Assembly: GCF_003852405.1 (NCBI RefSeq)
Contig: NZ_QAJM01000004.1
Location: 15,420-69,945, forward strand
Direction of reading: 5' to 3'
Length of the DNA: 54,526 nt
Source: Pseudomonas sp. KBW05
GTDB lineage: Bacteria; Pseudomonadota; Gammaproteobacteria; Pseudomonadales; Pseudomonadaceae
This document shows positions 33,099-40,883 of the stretch, in pieces (the stretch's first letter is position 1; each line of letters starts with the position of its first letter). The notes under the pieces were generated by a model, which worked only from the letters and a program-made list of their open reading frames with translations, made no database searches and was not told the origin of the DNA. The translations under genes and the position numbers were made by a program.

Positions 33099-33983
33099 AT
33101 GCGAATGCGCCTTATGTTATTGGGCGGCGGGAATGCCCTCGGGCAGGCGCTGATTCGCCTCGGTGCAGAGGAAGACATCGGTTTCCTCGCCCCCAAACCG
33201 CCCCAAGACGGCTGGGATGCCGCGAGCCTTACCCAATTGCTCGACGACACCCGTCCCGATGCGTTGATCAACCTCGCCTACTACTTCGACTGGTTCCAGG
33301 CCGAAGCCGTCAGCGAAACCCGTTTGGCCGCCCAGGAGTTCGCCATCGAGCGCCTGGCCGAACTGTGCCAGCACCACACCATTACCTTGCTGCAACCGTC
33401 CAGCTACCGCGTGTTCGATGGCTCCCGTGCCACCGCCTACAGCGAAAAGGACGAGCCGGTGCCCCTGGGCCTGCGCGGCCAGGCGTTGTGGCGCATCGAG
33501 CAGAGTGTGCGCGCGACGTGCCCGCAACATGTGTTGCTACGTTTTGGTTGGCTGCTGGATGACAGCGTCGATGGCACCCTCGGGCGCTTCCTCGCTCGGG
33601 CCGAGAAGCCGGATGAATTGCTGATGGCGGACGACCGTCGCGGCAACCCGACGCCGGTGGATGATGCGGCGCGGGTGATCATCTCGGTGCTCAAGCAACT
33701 CGATTGTGCGGCGCCGTTGTGGGGCACCTATCACTACGCGGGTCAGGAGGCGACCACGCCGTTGGCGCTGGGCCAGGCGATCCTCACGGAAGCGCGTAAT
33801 TTTCATCCGCTGGCGATTGAATCACCCACCGCCCAGGCCCACGCCGCGCGGCCGGATGCGAGTGATGAGCCACAACACGCGGTGCTGGCCTGCAAGAAGA
33901 TCCTGCACACCTTTGGCATCAAGCCACGGGCGTGGCGGGCGGGGTTACCGGCGTTGCTGGACCGGTTCTACCGGCATACTTGA
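33099..33983 (+). CDS. RmlD-like NAD(P)-dependent sugar-nucleotide reductase family protein
   Basis: A 294-residue Rossmann-fold protein with a short N-terminal glycine motif (MLLGGGNALGQAL) and similarity to dTDP-4-dehydrorhamnose reductases (INLAYYFDWFQAEAV, QPSSYRVFDGSRATAYSEKDEP). The catalytic Tyr-x3-Lys is not clear, so activity is uncertain. No other rhamnose genes lie nearby, so the substrate is unknown. Two ATG codons lie close together at the start; the first is used. It converges on oprG with a REPIN between. Confidence 0.75.
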   Translation: MRMRLMLLGGGNALGQALIRLGAEEDIGFLAPKPPQDGWDAASLTQLLDDTRPDALINLAYYFDWFQAEAVSETRLAAQEFAIERLAELCQHHTITLLQPSSYRVFDGSRATAYSEKDEPVPLGLRGQALWRIEQSVRATCPQHVLLRFGWLLDDSVDGTLGRFLARAEKPDELLMADDRRGNPTPVDDAARVIISVLKQLDCAAPLWGTYHYAGQEATTPLALGQAILTEARNFHPLAIESPTAQAHAARPDASDEPQHAVLACKKILHTFGIKPRAWRAGLPALLDRFYRHT

Positions 33984-33999
33984 AGAAACATAGATCCAA

Positions 34000-34122
34000 A
34001 TGTGGCAGCGGGCTTATGTGGGAGCGGGCTTGCTCGCGAAGACGGCGTGTCAGTCAACAGATGCGTGACTGATCCACCGCTTTCGCGAGCAAGCCCGCTC
34101 CCACACAAGCCCGCTCACACAT
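34000..34122. repeat. REPIN copy 2, doubly nested
   Basis: Inner arms are TGTGGGAGCGGGCTTGCTCG (from 34017) and its complement (ending 34105). Outside them lie second, truncated arms, GTGGCAGCGGGCTTA on the left and AAGCCCGCTCACAC on the right, so the element looks like one REPIN set in remains of another. The spacer holds GTCAGTC and GACTGA. It lies between convergent genes. Confidence 0.92.
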
Positions 34123-34150
34123 GGTTTATGCAGTGTCGCTTAAATCAGGG

Positions 34151-34849
34151 TCAGAACTTGTAACCGATACCCACCATGTAAACCATCGGGTCCACGTCCA
34201 CATTGACCTTGGCGCGCGTGCCTTGGCCCAGGGCGTTGTTGTCCACGGTGGCCTTGGTGCTGATGTCGATGTAGCGCGCCTGGGCGTTGATCATCCACTT
34301 GTCGTTGATCATGTAGTCCGCACCGATCTGTGCGGCCCAGCCCCAGGAGTTTTCCGCCTTGAAGTTGCTGAAACCTGCACCCTGGGCGCGGCTGCCGACG
34401 TGTTCGTCGTAGATCCAGGTGTAGTTGATACCGGCGCCCACGTACGGTTGGAAGGCGGACTTGTTGTCCAGCGGGTAGTACACGACGCTCAAGGTGGGCG
34501 GCAGGTGTTTCAAGGTGCCGAGCTTACCGTTGGCGGCGCCCAGGGCGGTGCCCTTGATCTTCACGTCGTGTTCGAACGGCGTGGCGGCCAGCAGTTCGAT
34601 ACCGACGTGGTTGGTCAGCATGTAAGCGAAGTTGAGACCCAGTTGGGTGTCGCTGCTCATGGTCGCCTTGCCGCCCAGGTTGGCCCCGGCCAATGGGCCT
34701 TGGTCAACTTTTACGGTACCGCTGTCGGCCTTCGGGTTCACGGTAATTGCACCGGCGCGAACCAGAATGTCGCCCGCTTCGTGAGCGTGGGCAACCGGGG
34801 CGACGAGGGCGAGCGCGAAGAGGGACGCGCCGAGCAGGGACTTGTTCAT
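34151..34849 (-). CDS. oprG: outer-membrane porin OprG (OmpW family)
   Basis: A 232-residue eight-stranded beta-barrel. A signal peptide ending VAPVAHA precedes HEAGDILVRAGAITVNP, the usual OmpW N-terminus, and the protein ends YMVGIGYKF with the C-terminal phenylalanine needed for barrel assembly. OprG-type barrels pass small hydrophobic molecules or amino acids laterally. GGAGCTCC before the ATG contains the ribosome-binding site. It lies 94 bases downstream of the DUF3299 gene on the same strand, as PA4067 does in P. aeruginosa; it may have its own promoter or be read from the zinc-linked operon. Confidence 0.9.
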   Translation of the reverse strand: MNKSLLGASLFALALVAPVAHAHEAGDILVRAGAITVNPKADSGTVKVDQGPLAGANLGGKATMSSDTQLGLNFAYMLTNHVGIELLAATPFEHDVKIKGTALGAANGKLGTLKHLPPTLSVVYYPLDNKSAFQPYVGAGINYTWIYDEHVGSRAQGAGFSNFKAENSWGWAAQIGADYMINDKWMINAQARYIDISTKATVDNNALGQGTRAKVNVDVDPMVYMVGIGYKF

Positions 34850-34943
34850 GGGAGCTCCAAAGGACGTTTAAAAGTTGTAGGTCCAATGGTAAAGATCGTT
34901 CCGTGCGGTCTTTTGATTCAGCTCAATGAAAGGGTGATCAGCG

Positions 34944-35465
34944 TTATTCCTGCAGTTCGTACATGTAAATCTTCTCGGCATCCATCTGGTAACCGGCATC
35001 GGCCAGCTCGCTGGTGGACGGCTTGACCTGCATCGCACCTTCTATCCAATATGGCTGGTACAGCTCATCGAGCTTCACGCCGACTTCGCTTTTCACATGC
35101 ACGATCTGGTTCGACGGCGGCGGTGGCACATGGATGCACGCGCCGAAATACGGCACCAGCAAGAACTCGGTGGTGCGGCCTTCTTCGCTGACTTCCAGCG
35201 GCACGATATAACCCGGCAAGCGAATATGCTGACCGTTGAGCGCCTGTACTACCGGCGCGTTGGGCAGGTCCTGCTTGGCCGCTGGCGCCGCTTCGGCCGA
35301 CAACGCGTCGGCCATGCCTGACAGATCGTGCAGCGGTTTCATGTTCGGCACTTCCGGCGGCGCGTCCGCTGGGATCATCTCCTGCCACGACAAATCCTTG
35401 GGCTGGTCGCCGGCCCACACGGGCGCGCTCACCAGCAGCAACAGCGCAAACAGGGCACGACGCAT
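34944..35465 (-). CDS. DUF3299 periplasmic protein
   Basis: A 173-residue exported protein. A signal peptide (MRRALFALLLLVSAPVWA) precedes the mature start GDQPKDLSW. The core has LPGYIVPLEVSEEGRTTEFL and PYFGACIHVPPPPSNQIVHV, a Cys-x-His motif that could bind metal; this is the DUF3299 pattern. The ATG at 35465 has GAGGAAGG upstream; an ATG five codons earlier overlaps the permease stop (ATGA) but lacks a ribosome-binding site. It is the fourth gene of the Zur-linked operon. Molecular function is unknown. Confidence 0.82.
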   Translation of the reverse strand: MRRALFALLLLVSAPVWAGDQPKDLSWQEMIPADAPPEVPNMKPLHDLSGMADALSAEAAPAAKQDLPNAPVVQALNGQHIRLPGYIVPLEVSEEGRTTEFLLVPYFGACIHVPPPPSNQIVHVKSEVGVKLDELYQPYWIEGAMQVKPSTSELADAGYQMDAEKIYMYELQE

Positions 35466-35476
35466 CGAAGCCTTCC

Positions 35477-36742
35477 TCATAAACGTATGGACAGGCCGTC
35501 GGCCAGGGATTGTCGATAGGCGCGCCACGCGGGCACGCTGCCCATCAACAGCGCGGCGGCCAGGATACCGGCGAGCAGCGTCCATTCATATTCGCTCGGC
35601 CACGCCATCGGCAAGTCCAGGCCGTAGTTGGCCTGCAAATAGCCGCGCGAGGCGGCGATGCACACGTACAGCAAGCCAACCCCCGCGAGCACGCCAGACA
35701 GCGCCAGGGCAAAGGCTTCGAAGATCAGCAATGTCGCGATATGCCACGGGCGGGCGCCCACCGAACGCAGGATCGCCATTTCGCGGCGGCGCTCGTTTAG
35801 GCTGGTGAGAATCGCCGTGAGCATGCCGATCAGACCGGTCAGCACCACGAACAGGGAAATCACGAACAGCGCTTTTTCGGCAGTGCCCATCATGCTCCAC
35901 AGCTCTTGCAGCGCCACGCCCGGCAGGATCGCCAGCATCGGTTCGCCACGGAATTCATTGATCTCCCGTTGCAGGGCGAAGGTGGAAATCTTGTTGTTCA
36001 GGCCCAGCATAAACGCGGTGATGGCCTGCGGGGTGAGGTCCATGTTGCGCGCCTGATCCGCGCTGATGCGGCCTTTGCCCTGGGCCGGTACGCCGTTGTG
36101 CCAGTCGATATGGATCGCTTCCATGCCGCCGAGGCTGATGTGCAGCGTGCGGTCCACCGGCGTGCCGGTGCGCTTGAGAATGCCGACCACGGTGAAGGGT
36201 TTGTCATCGTGTTTGACCAGGCTCACCACGGCTACGCCATGGGCCAGCACCAGCTTGTCGCCAAGCTTGTAGTGCAGCGCTTCGGCGACTTCGGCGCCGA
36301 GTACCACTTCAAACGGGTCGGTGGCGAAGGCACGGCCGCTGGCCAGTTCGAGGTTTTGCTTGCGCCCGTACTGGTAGTGCTCGAAGTAGGACTCGTTGGT
36401 GCCCATCACACGGTAGCCGCGATGGGAGTCGCCGAGGGAAATCGGGATCGCCCACTTCACCTGCGGGTTGGCGGCGAAGTGCTCGTAGCTGTCCCAGCGG
36501 ATATTGTTGGTGGCGTTGCCGATGCGGAACACCGAGTAGAGCAGCAGGTTTACCGAACCGGAACGGGCGCCGACGATCAGGTCGGTGCCACTGATGGTGC
36601 TGGCAAAACTGTTGCGCGCCTCGACGCGTACGCGTTCCACAGCCAGTAACAAACAGACCGAAAGCGCGATGGCGAACGCGGTGAGGATCGCGGTAAAGCG
36701 GCGGTTAGCCAGGCTGGCCATGGCTAGACGGAACAGATACAT
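35477..36742 (-). CDS. ABC transporter permease, FtsX/MacB-like
   Basis: A 421-residue permease with one N-terminal transmembrane helix (about 15-35), a large periplasmic domain (about 40-290) and three C-terminal helices, the topology of MacB, LolC/E and FtsX. These systems usually act mechanically on envelope substrates instead of moving solutes through a pore. The start MYLFRLAMASLANRR at 36742 is one base after the ATPase stop (TGAGATG). It forms a transporter with the upstream ATPase; substrate is unknown, and zinc-linked regulation suggests a metal or metal-carrier role. Confidence 0.85.
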   Translation of the reverse strand: MYLFRLAMASLANRRFTAILTAFAIALSVCLLLAVERVRVEARNSFASTISGTDLIVGARSGSVNLLLYSVFRIGNATNNIRWDSYEHFAANPQVKWAIPISLGDSHRGYRVMGTNESYFEHYQYGRKQNLELASGRAFATDPFEVVLGAEVAEALHYKLGDKLVLAHGVAVVSLVKHDDKPFTVVGILKRTGTPVDRTLHISLGGMEAIHIDWHNGVPAQGKGRISADQARNMDLTPQAITAFMLGLNNKISTFALQREINEFRGEPMLAILPGVALQELWSMMGTAEKALFVISLFVVLTGLIGMLTAILTSLNERRREMAILRSVGARPWHIATLLIFEAFALALSGVLAGVGLLYVCIAASRGYLQANYGLDLPMAWPSEYEWTLLAGILAAALLMGSVPAWRAYRQSLADGLSIRL

Positions 36743-36743
36743 C

Positions 36744-37454
36744 TCAAACCTCTGCGGGCGTGGCGGCGCGATTGAGTTCGGCCAGCGACAGGTGGCGGTC
36801 GAACAGCGCAGCCAGGCTTTGGTCATGGCTCACAAACAACAGGCTGGCGCCGGCGTCGCGGCATTCGGCGAACAACAACTGAAGGAAAGCTTCGCGGGCG
36901 TCGTAGTCCAGGGCCGAGGTGGGTTCGTCGGCGATCACCAGTTCCGGTTGGCCGATCAACGCCCGGGCAGCAGCGACCCGTTGTTGCTGGCCGATGGACA
37001 GTGAGTCGGCGCGGCGCTCCAGCAAATCCTTGTCCTTCAAGCCCAAGTGCGCGAGCAAGGTCGCGGCGGCTTGATCGACACTGCCGTGGCGCTGCTTGGC
37101 CCGTTGTGCGCGCAGCTTGGAGAAGTGGCACGGCAACTCGACGTTCTCACGCACCGAGAGGAACGGCAGCAGGTTGAACTGCTGGAAGATATAGCCGGTG
37201 TGGTCCACGCGGAAACGGTCGCGGGCGCCGGCCGACAGCTCGGTGAGTTCCTGGCCGAGCAGGCGAATGCTGCCCTGGCTGGGCTTCTGCACACCGCCAA
37301 GCAGGCCCAGCAGCGTGGTTTTGCCACTGCCGCTGGGGCCCTTGAGGAACAGGGTTTCACCCGCTTCCAGGCGGAACGCGGGGATGTCCAGCAACTGCGG
37401 GTGACCGGGCCAGTTGAAGCCCAGGTCGGACAGTTCGATTAATGCTTGGGTCAT
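36744..37454 (-). CDS. ABC transporter ATP-binding protein, LolD/MacB-like
   Basis: A 236-residue ATPase. Walker A is GPSGSGKTT at 39-47, Q-loop FQQFNLLPFLSVRENVELP near 91, signature LSIGQQQR at 153-160 (Ile replaces the usual Gly) and Walker B LVIADEP at 173-179, then the switch histidine in FVSHDQ. Sequence fits the o228/LolD subfamily that pairs with FtsX-like permeases. It follows the DUF2796 gene after a 133-base gap that holds a REPIN. Confidence 0.88.
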   Translation of the reverse strand: MTQALIELSDLGFNWPGHPQLLDIPAFRLEAGETLFLKGPSGSGKTTLLGLLGGVQKPSQGSIRLLGQELTELSAGARDRFRVDHTGYIFQQFNLLPFLSVRENVELPCHFSKLRAQRAKQRHGSVDQAAATLLAHLGLKDKDLLERRADSLSIGQQQRVAAARALIGQPELVIADEPTSALDYDAREAFLQLLFAECRDAGASLLFVSHDQSLAALFDRHLSLAELNRAATPAEV

Positions 37455-37491
37455 GGGAAATCAGTGTCGCCTGCTGGCTAGGTTGGACCCC

Positions 37492-37578
37492 TGTGGGAGC
37501 TGGCTTGCCTGCGATGGCATCGCTGCGGTGTGTCTGCTGTACCGCGGCGTCTGAATCGCAGGCAAGCCAGCTCCCACA
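37492..37578. repeat. REPIN copy 3, variant arms
   Basis: Arms TGTGGGAGCTGGCTTGCCTG (37492 onward) and the complement (ending 37578) flank a spacer. They differ from the other copies by GCTGG in place of GCGGG and by the TGCGAT end. It lies between two co-directional genes of one presumed operon, unlike copies between convergent genes. Confidence 0.92.
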
Positions 37579-37587
37579 TGGGCCACA

Positions 37588-38181
37588 TCAGAATTTAACG
37601 GTGGCTGCCGACGCGGTCGCATCAACACCTTGCTGACCGCTCGGCCCGATCAGTTGTACCTGAATTTTCTGGGTGGCGGGGAAGGTCTTGAACACCTGGG
37701 TCAGGTCGAGGTTGCTCAGCGCGGTAGGCGTGGCGCAGGTGAATTGGTAGTGGGCGTGGATTTCGCTGTGGTCGTGATGATGCTCGCCACCTTTGGCGTC
37801 GTGATCGTGGTCGTCATCATCGTCGTGATCGGCTTCGGGCTTGTCGCCGAACAGCGGGCTGTTGAGTTCCTGGCTGCTGACCACGCAACCCGCGCCTTTG
37901 GGCAGGTTGAACAGGGCCAGCGGGTTTTCCAGCTGTTTGCGCACGGCGGCGACCTTGGCTTTGTCGGCGGCGGTGGTGGCGACGTGTTCAAAACCCACCA
38001 GGTTCATCGCCGGGCTGTCCAGTTCAAGCTCCAGGGCCTGGCCATCCAGCACCGCGTTGAGGCGACCCACACCATGTTCATGGGCGCCGAGGCTGCCGTG
38101 TTCGTGGTCGTGCTCTTCATGAGCATGGGCAACCGCCAGTGGCAGCAGGGCAAACGGCAAAGCAAGCAACAGACGGCGCAT
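37588..38181 (-). CDS. DUF2796 histidine-rich periplasmic protein, likely zinc-binding
   Basis: A 197-residue exported protein. After the signal peptide (MRRLLLALPFALLPLAVAHA) comes HEEHDHEHGSLGAHEHG, and a second His/Asp cluster (DHDDDDDHDHD followed by GEHHHDH) lies near residues 115-140. Such clusters bind zinc. The ATG at 38181 has GGAG 7 bases upstream; the ATG six codons earlier lacks one. A Zur-like box sits 33 bases upstream. The corresponding P. aeruginosa gene (PA4063) is recalled as zinc-starvation induced. It is probably the periplasmic metal-handling partner of the ABC genes that follow. Confidence 0.87.
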   Translation of the reverse strand: MRRLLLALPFALLPLAVAHAHEEHDHEHGSLGAHEHGVGRLNAVLDGQALELELDSPAMNLVGFEHVATTAADKAKVAAVRKQLENPLALFNLPKGAGCVVSSQELNSPLFGDKPEADHDDDDDHDHDAKGGEHHHDHSEIHAHYQFTCATPTALSNLDLTQVFKTFPATQKIQVQLIGPSGQQGVDATASAATVKF

Positions 38182-38213
38182 GGGGCGGCTCCAGGACATG
38201 AAAGTTTTGTTAT

Positions 38214-38226
38214 GTGATCTTATAAC
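38214..38226. promoter_or_regulatory. Zur-like operator in the DUF2796 / unknown-gene divergent region
   Basis: GTGATCTTATAAC matches the gammaproteobacterial Zur core GTTATANTATAAC at 10 of 12 defined positions, and flanking ATG and AAT also fit. On the - strand it overlaps a TATAAG -10-like hexamer, so Zur with zinc would block transcription of the DUF2796 operon. It may also affect the + strand gene. Confidence 0.65.
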
Positions 38227-38312
38227 AATAGTCGCGAGAGTTTGACCGCCTGCTTGGCGTTGCGCAAGCCGCATGGGAGCATGCTTGTCAGAAAAGTGCA
38301 GGAGTACGGACG

Positions 38313-38654
38313 ATGTTGCGAATTCGAGGAACCGTCGGCGACCTGCCGGTGGATTTGACCCTGGAGCTGGACGACGGCGATTGGGCACGCCTGGGCGCGC
38401 AATTGCAGGCAGCCCCGGTGCCAAGCGCACCGGCAGCGGCGCCGGTCAAACAGGATGAGGATCAGTGGCAGAACGCCCAGGATCTATTGCGCAAAGCCGG
38501 GCAGCTCAACGGCCTGGAATTGCTCGATCAATTGGAAGGTTTGGCCGGCGATGCCTCGGCGGGCAAGCGCCTGCTGGTGCGCCTGCGCCATAGTGCCAAG
38601 GTCAAGGTCGCCAGCGGCGGGGATACGCCGCTGTACAGCTGGATCGGTGATTAG
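38313..38654 (+). CDS. 113-residue protein of unknown function
   Basis: Not recognised as a named family. A short beta-like N-terminus (MLRIRGTVGDLPVDLTLELD) is followed by a Pro/Ala linker (about 34-45), an acidic/helical middle (NAQDLLRKAGQLNGLELLDQL) and a basic C-terminus ending YSWIGD. No signal peptide or membrane segment is seen. CAGGAG precedes the ATG. It is divergent from the zinc-linked operon and its stop overlaps the convergent ybbN stop; P. aeruginosa has a gene in the same place. Codon use fits a real gene. Confidence 0.8.
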   Translation: MLRIRGTVGDLPVDLTLELDDGDWARLGAQLQAAPVPSAPAAAPVKQDEDQWQNAQDLLRKAGQLNGLELLDQLEGLAGDASAGKRLLVRLRHSAKVKVASGGDTPLYSWIGD

Positions 38655-39523
38655 TACAGCGCAGCGAACAGCTTGCGGCGGTACACCGTGACCAGCGGGT
38701 GATCGTTGCCCAGCAGTTCGAACACCTGTAGCAAGGTCTTGTGCGGCAAGCCTTCGCTGTAGCTGCGGTTGCGGATAAACAACTTGAGCAAACCTTCCAG
38801 CGCTGCGTCGTACTGCTGGCGCGCCAGTTGCTGGATGCTCAATTGATAGGCCGCTTCGTCGTCCTGCGGGTTTTGCGCCAGGAGGCTTTTCAGATCAGCG
38901 GCGTCTGGCAGGTCGGCGGCCTGGCGCAGGAAGGTGATTTGCGCCTTGGCGCCGGCGAGGGCGGCTTTGTGCTCGTCGCTTTTCACGGCGTCGAGTACGG
39001 TCTGGGCTTCACCCAATTCGCCGCGCTCGGCCAGGCAGCGTGCATACAGGATCAGCGCGGCGGCGTTGGTGTTGTCCTCGCCCAGCAGCGCTACCAACAG
39101 GGCCTCGGCGTCGCTGATGCGGCCTTCGGCAAACAACGCCTGGGCCTGCTCCAATGGATCTGCGGCTGCCGGTGGTGGCATCTGTACATGGGGCTCCAGC
39201 ATCGCCCGCACCGCTGACTCCGGTTGCGCCCCGGCAAAGCCGTCCACCGGCTGGCCATCCTTGAACAGCACCACCGTCGGCAGGCTGCGAATGCCAAAGC
39301 GCGCGACAATGTCCTGCTCGGCCTCGCAATCAACCTTGGCCAACAGCAACTCGCCCTGATAACTCTCGGCAATCTGCGCCAGCAGCGGCATCAACGCCTT
39401 GCACGGCGCACACCACTCGGCCCAGAAATCCACCAGCACGGGCTTGTGGAACGAATTCTCGATGACGGCTTGATCGAACGTGGCGGTGGTGGCATCGAAG
39501 ATGTACGGCGTGGGCTCACTCAT
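38651..39523 (-). CDS. ybbN: thioredoxin-fold co-chaperone YbbN (CnoX)
   Basis: A 290-residue protein with an N-terminal thioredoxin domain (about 1-110) and a C-terminal TPR region. The active-site pair is Cys38-Ala-Pro-Cys41 (WAEWCAPCKAL), a redox-competent CxxC; E. coli YbbN lacks the first cysteine, so this version could also reduce disulfides. The family protects clients from aggregation and hands them to DnaK/GroEL. The start MSEPTPYIFD is at 39523. Its TAA overlaps the TAG of the opposing 113-residue gene by two bases. Confidence 0.9.
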   Translation of the reverse strand: MSEPTPYIFDATTATFDQAVIENSFHKPVLVDFWAEWCAPCKALMPLLAQIAESYQGELLLAKVDCEAEQDIVARFGIRSLPTVVLFKDGQPVDGFAGAQPESAVRAMLEPHVQMPPPAAADPLEQAQALFAEGRISDAEALLVALLGEDNTNAAALILYARCLAERGELGEAQTVLDAVKSDEHKAALAGAKAQITFLRQAADLPDAADLKSLLAQNPQDDEAAYQLSIQQLARQQYDAALEGLLKLFIRNRSYSEGLPHKTLLQVFELLGNDHPLVTVYRRKLFAALY

Positions 39524-39605
39524 GGGGCGTCTCGAAGAAAGCGGGAATGGGGCAACTATAAGGGCTGGCGCTGGCGGCTGAAAGCGCGGCGGGTTCAAGA
39601 TCGCT

Positions 39606-39688
39606 ATCGCGGGCAAGCCCGCTCCCACAGGGGAGTGCATTTCAACAGGACAATGCAGCCCGAATGTGGGAGCGGGCTTGCCCGCGAT
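39606..39688. repeat. REPIN copy 4, third arm type
   Basis: ATCGCGGGCAAGCCCGCTCC (from 39606) and its complement (ending 39688) flank the spacer. The inner end reads CCCGCGAT instead of CTCGCGAA. It fills the gap between ybbN and the methyltransferase gene, both on the - strand. Confidence 0.92.
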
Positions 39689-39692
39689 GGCC

Positions 39693-40349
39693 TCAAGAAC
39701 GCCGCGAGTGGTACAGGCTCACCTTGCGAAACTCCCAAGGCTCGGCCAGGTCCGGCAGCGTCAGCGCATCAAGGATCTCCAGCCGCTGATAATCCGCATG
39801 CTGAAAGTCTCTTACCCGCGAATCCGCCACCAACGCTTCACGACCACGGGTGAGGAAGTGATCCAGCAACGGCAGGTTGGCGCGGTCGTAGAGGACGTCG
39901 GCCACCAGGATCAGGTCGAAGCGGTCGGCCTCGGCAAAGAAGTCCGCCGAATAACCCAGCGTCACACCGTTGAGTTCGGCATTCGCCCGGCACGCCGCCA
40001 GCGCCAGGGGATCAAGATCGCAAGCCACGACCTCCAGCGCCCCGGCTTTGACGGCAGCGATCCCGGCCACGCCGGAGCCGGCGCCAAAATCCAGCACGCG
40101 CTTGCAGGCCACCCACTCGGGGTTCGCCGCCAGGTACCGCGCCAGCGCCAGGCCGCTGGCCCAGCAGAAGCTCCAGTAGGGCGGTTCATGCAGGATGCGC
40201 CGGGTTTCTTCGGGGCTGAAAGCGCGGTCCATGTTGTCCGCATCCAACAGCCACAACGACAACGCGGTGCCCGGCAGTGGGCAGGGCACCAGTTGCGCGT
40301 CGCCGATCAGCTCGCTCAGCGCCGCTTGCAGGGCCAGCGGTGGTGTCAT
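39693..40349 (-). CDS. class I SAM-dependent methyltransferase, lysine-methyltransferase-like
   Basis: A 218-residue methyltransferase. SAM motif I is VLDFGAGSGVAGIAA at about 85-99, with acidic motif II CDLDPLAL. The segment PPYWSFCWASG before it resembles the ETF-beta/METTL20 lysine methyltransferases and PrmA-like enzymes. The protein substrate cannot be told from sequence. Its ATG overlaps the lipoprotein stop (ATGA), so it is translated with the YbaY-like gene. A REPIN starts 4 bases beyond its stop. Confidence 0.82.
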   Translation of the reverse strand: MTPPLALQAALSELIGDAQLVPCPLPGTALSLWLLDADNMDRAFSPEETRRILHEPPYWSFCWASGLALARYLAANPEWVACKRVLDFGAGSGVAGIAAVKAGALEVVACDLDPLALAACRANAELNGVTLGYSADFFAEADRFDLILVADVLYDRANLPLLDHFLTRGREALVADSRVRDFQHADYQRLEILDALTLPDLAEPWEFRKVSLYHSRRS

Positions 40350-40801
40350 GGTGCCTTGACGAGTTGCAGGGGGCCGGTGGTCTGGGTGATCGCCTGGGTG
40401 ATACGCACGGCGGGCAGGTGCAGGATCAACTGGCCGGACTGGCTGGCGCGGCCGCGCACTTCAACGCGGGCACCGGCCGGAAAAGCCTCGGGGTTGAAGC
40501 GCAGGCGGAAGGCCAGGGGCTTGCCGTTGCCCGTCAGCACGCTGCTGGCGAGCAATTGTTGCGGGCGCGAGCGCTCGTCGATCACCAGCAGGGCCATCTC
40601 GACTTCGGCGCCAGCGGGCACGTTGGTCAGGCTGCCGTTGATTTCACGCTGGTAGGCGGGCAGTGGGCCGAGGTCTTCAATGCCCGGGACCTTTTTCTCT
40701 TGCGCCGGCACCGGCTGAGGCGTGGACGGTTTGGGGGCTTCGCTGCTGCAGGCGACCAGGAAACTGAACACGGTGAGCAAGACAAGTGGTCGTAACTGCA
40801 T
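40346..40801 (-). CDS. YbaY-family lipoprotein
   Basis: A 151-residue lipoprotein. The signal sequence [18 protein letters not shown] ends in a lipobox (LVAC) with Ser-Ser after the cysteine, so outer-membrane attachment is expected. A Pro-rich linker precedes the YbaY-like beta domain ([20 protein letters not shown]). The start at 40801 has GGAG upstream; a longer frame adds 14 residues. Function of the family is not known. It overlaps the methyltransferase and is divergent from nrdR. Confidence 0.83.
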   Translation of the reverse strand: MQLRPLVLLTVFSFLVACSSEAPKPSTPQPVPAQEKKVPGIEDLGPLPAYQREINGSLTNVPAGAEVEMALLVIDERSRPQQLLASSVLTGNGKPLAFRLRFNPEAFPAGARVEVRGRASQSGQLILHLPAVRITQAITQTTGPLQLVKAP

Positions 40802-40851
40802 GTACGGCTCCAGAAAGGGCAAAATCCGTGGCGTTAAAATCAAGAAACATA

Positions 40852-40880
40852 ATAGCCAGTCTATATACCGTAAAGGCTAT
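40852..40880. repeat. inverted repeat between ybaY-like and nrdR genes
   Basis: ATAGCC (40852-40857) and GGCTAT (40875-40880) are perfect inverted half-sites with centres 23 bases apart, in the divergent spacer. It could be an operator; it does not match the NrdR box. Confidence 0.3.
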
Positions 40881-40883
40881 GGC

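Noticed and set aside
37630-38217. A 195-codon + strand frame opposite the DUF2796 gene
   Set aside because: It is the complement of the His/Asp repeats; the - strand product has a signal peptide, ribosome-binding site and operon context.
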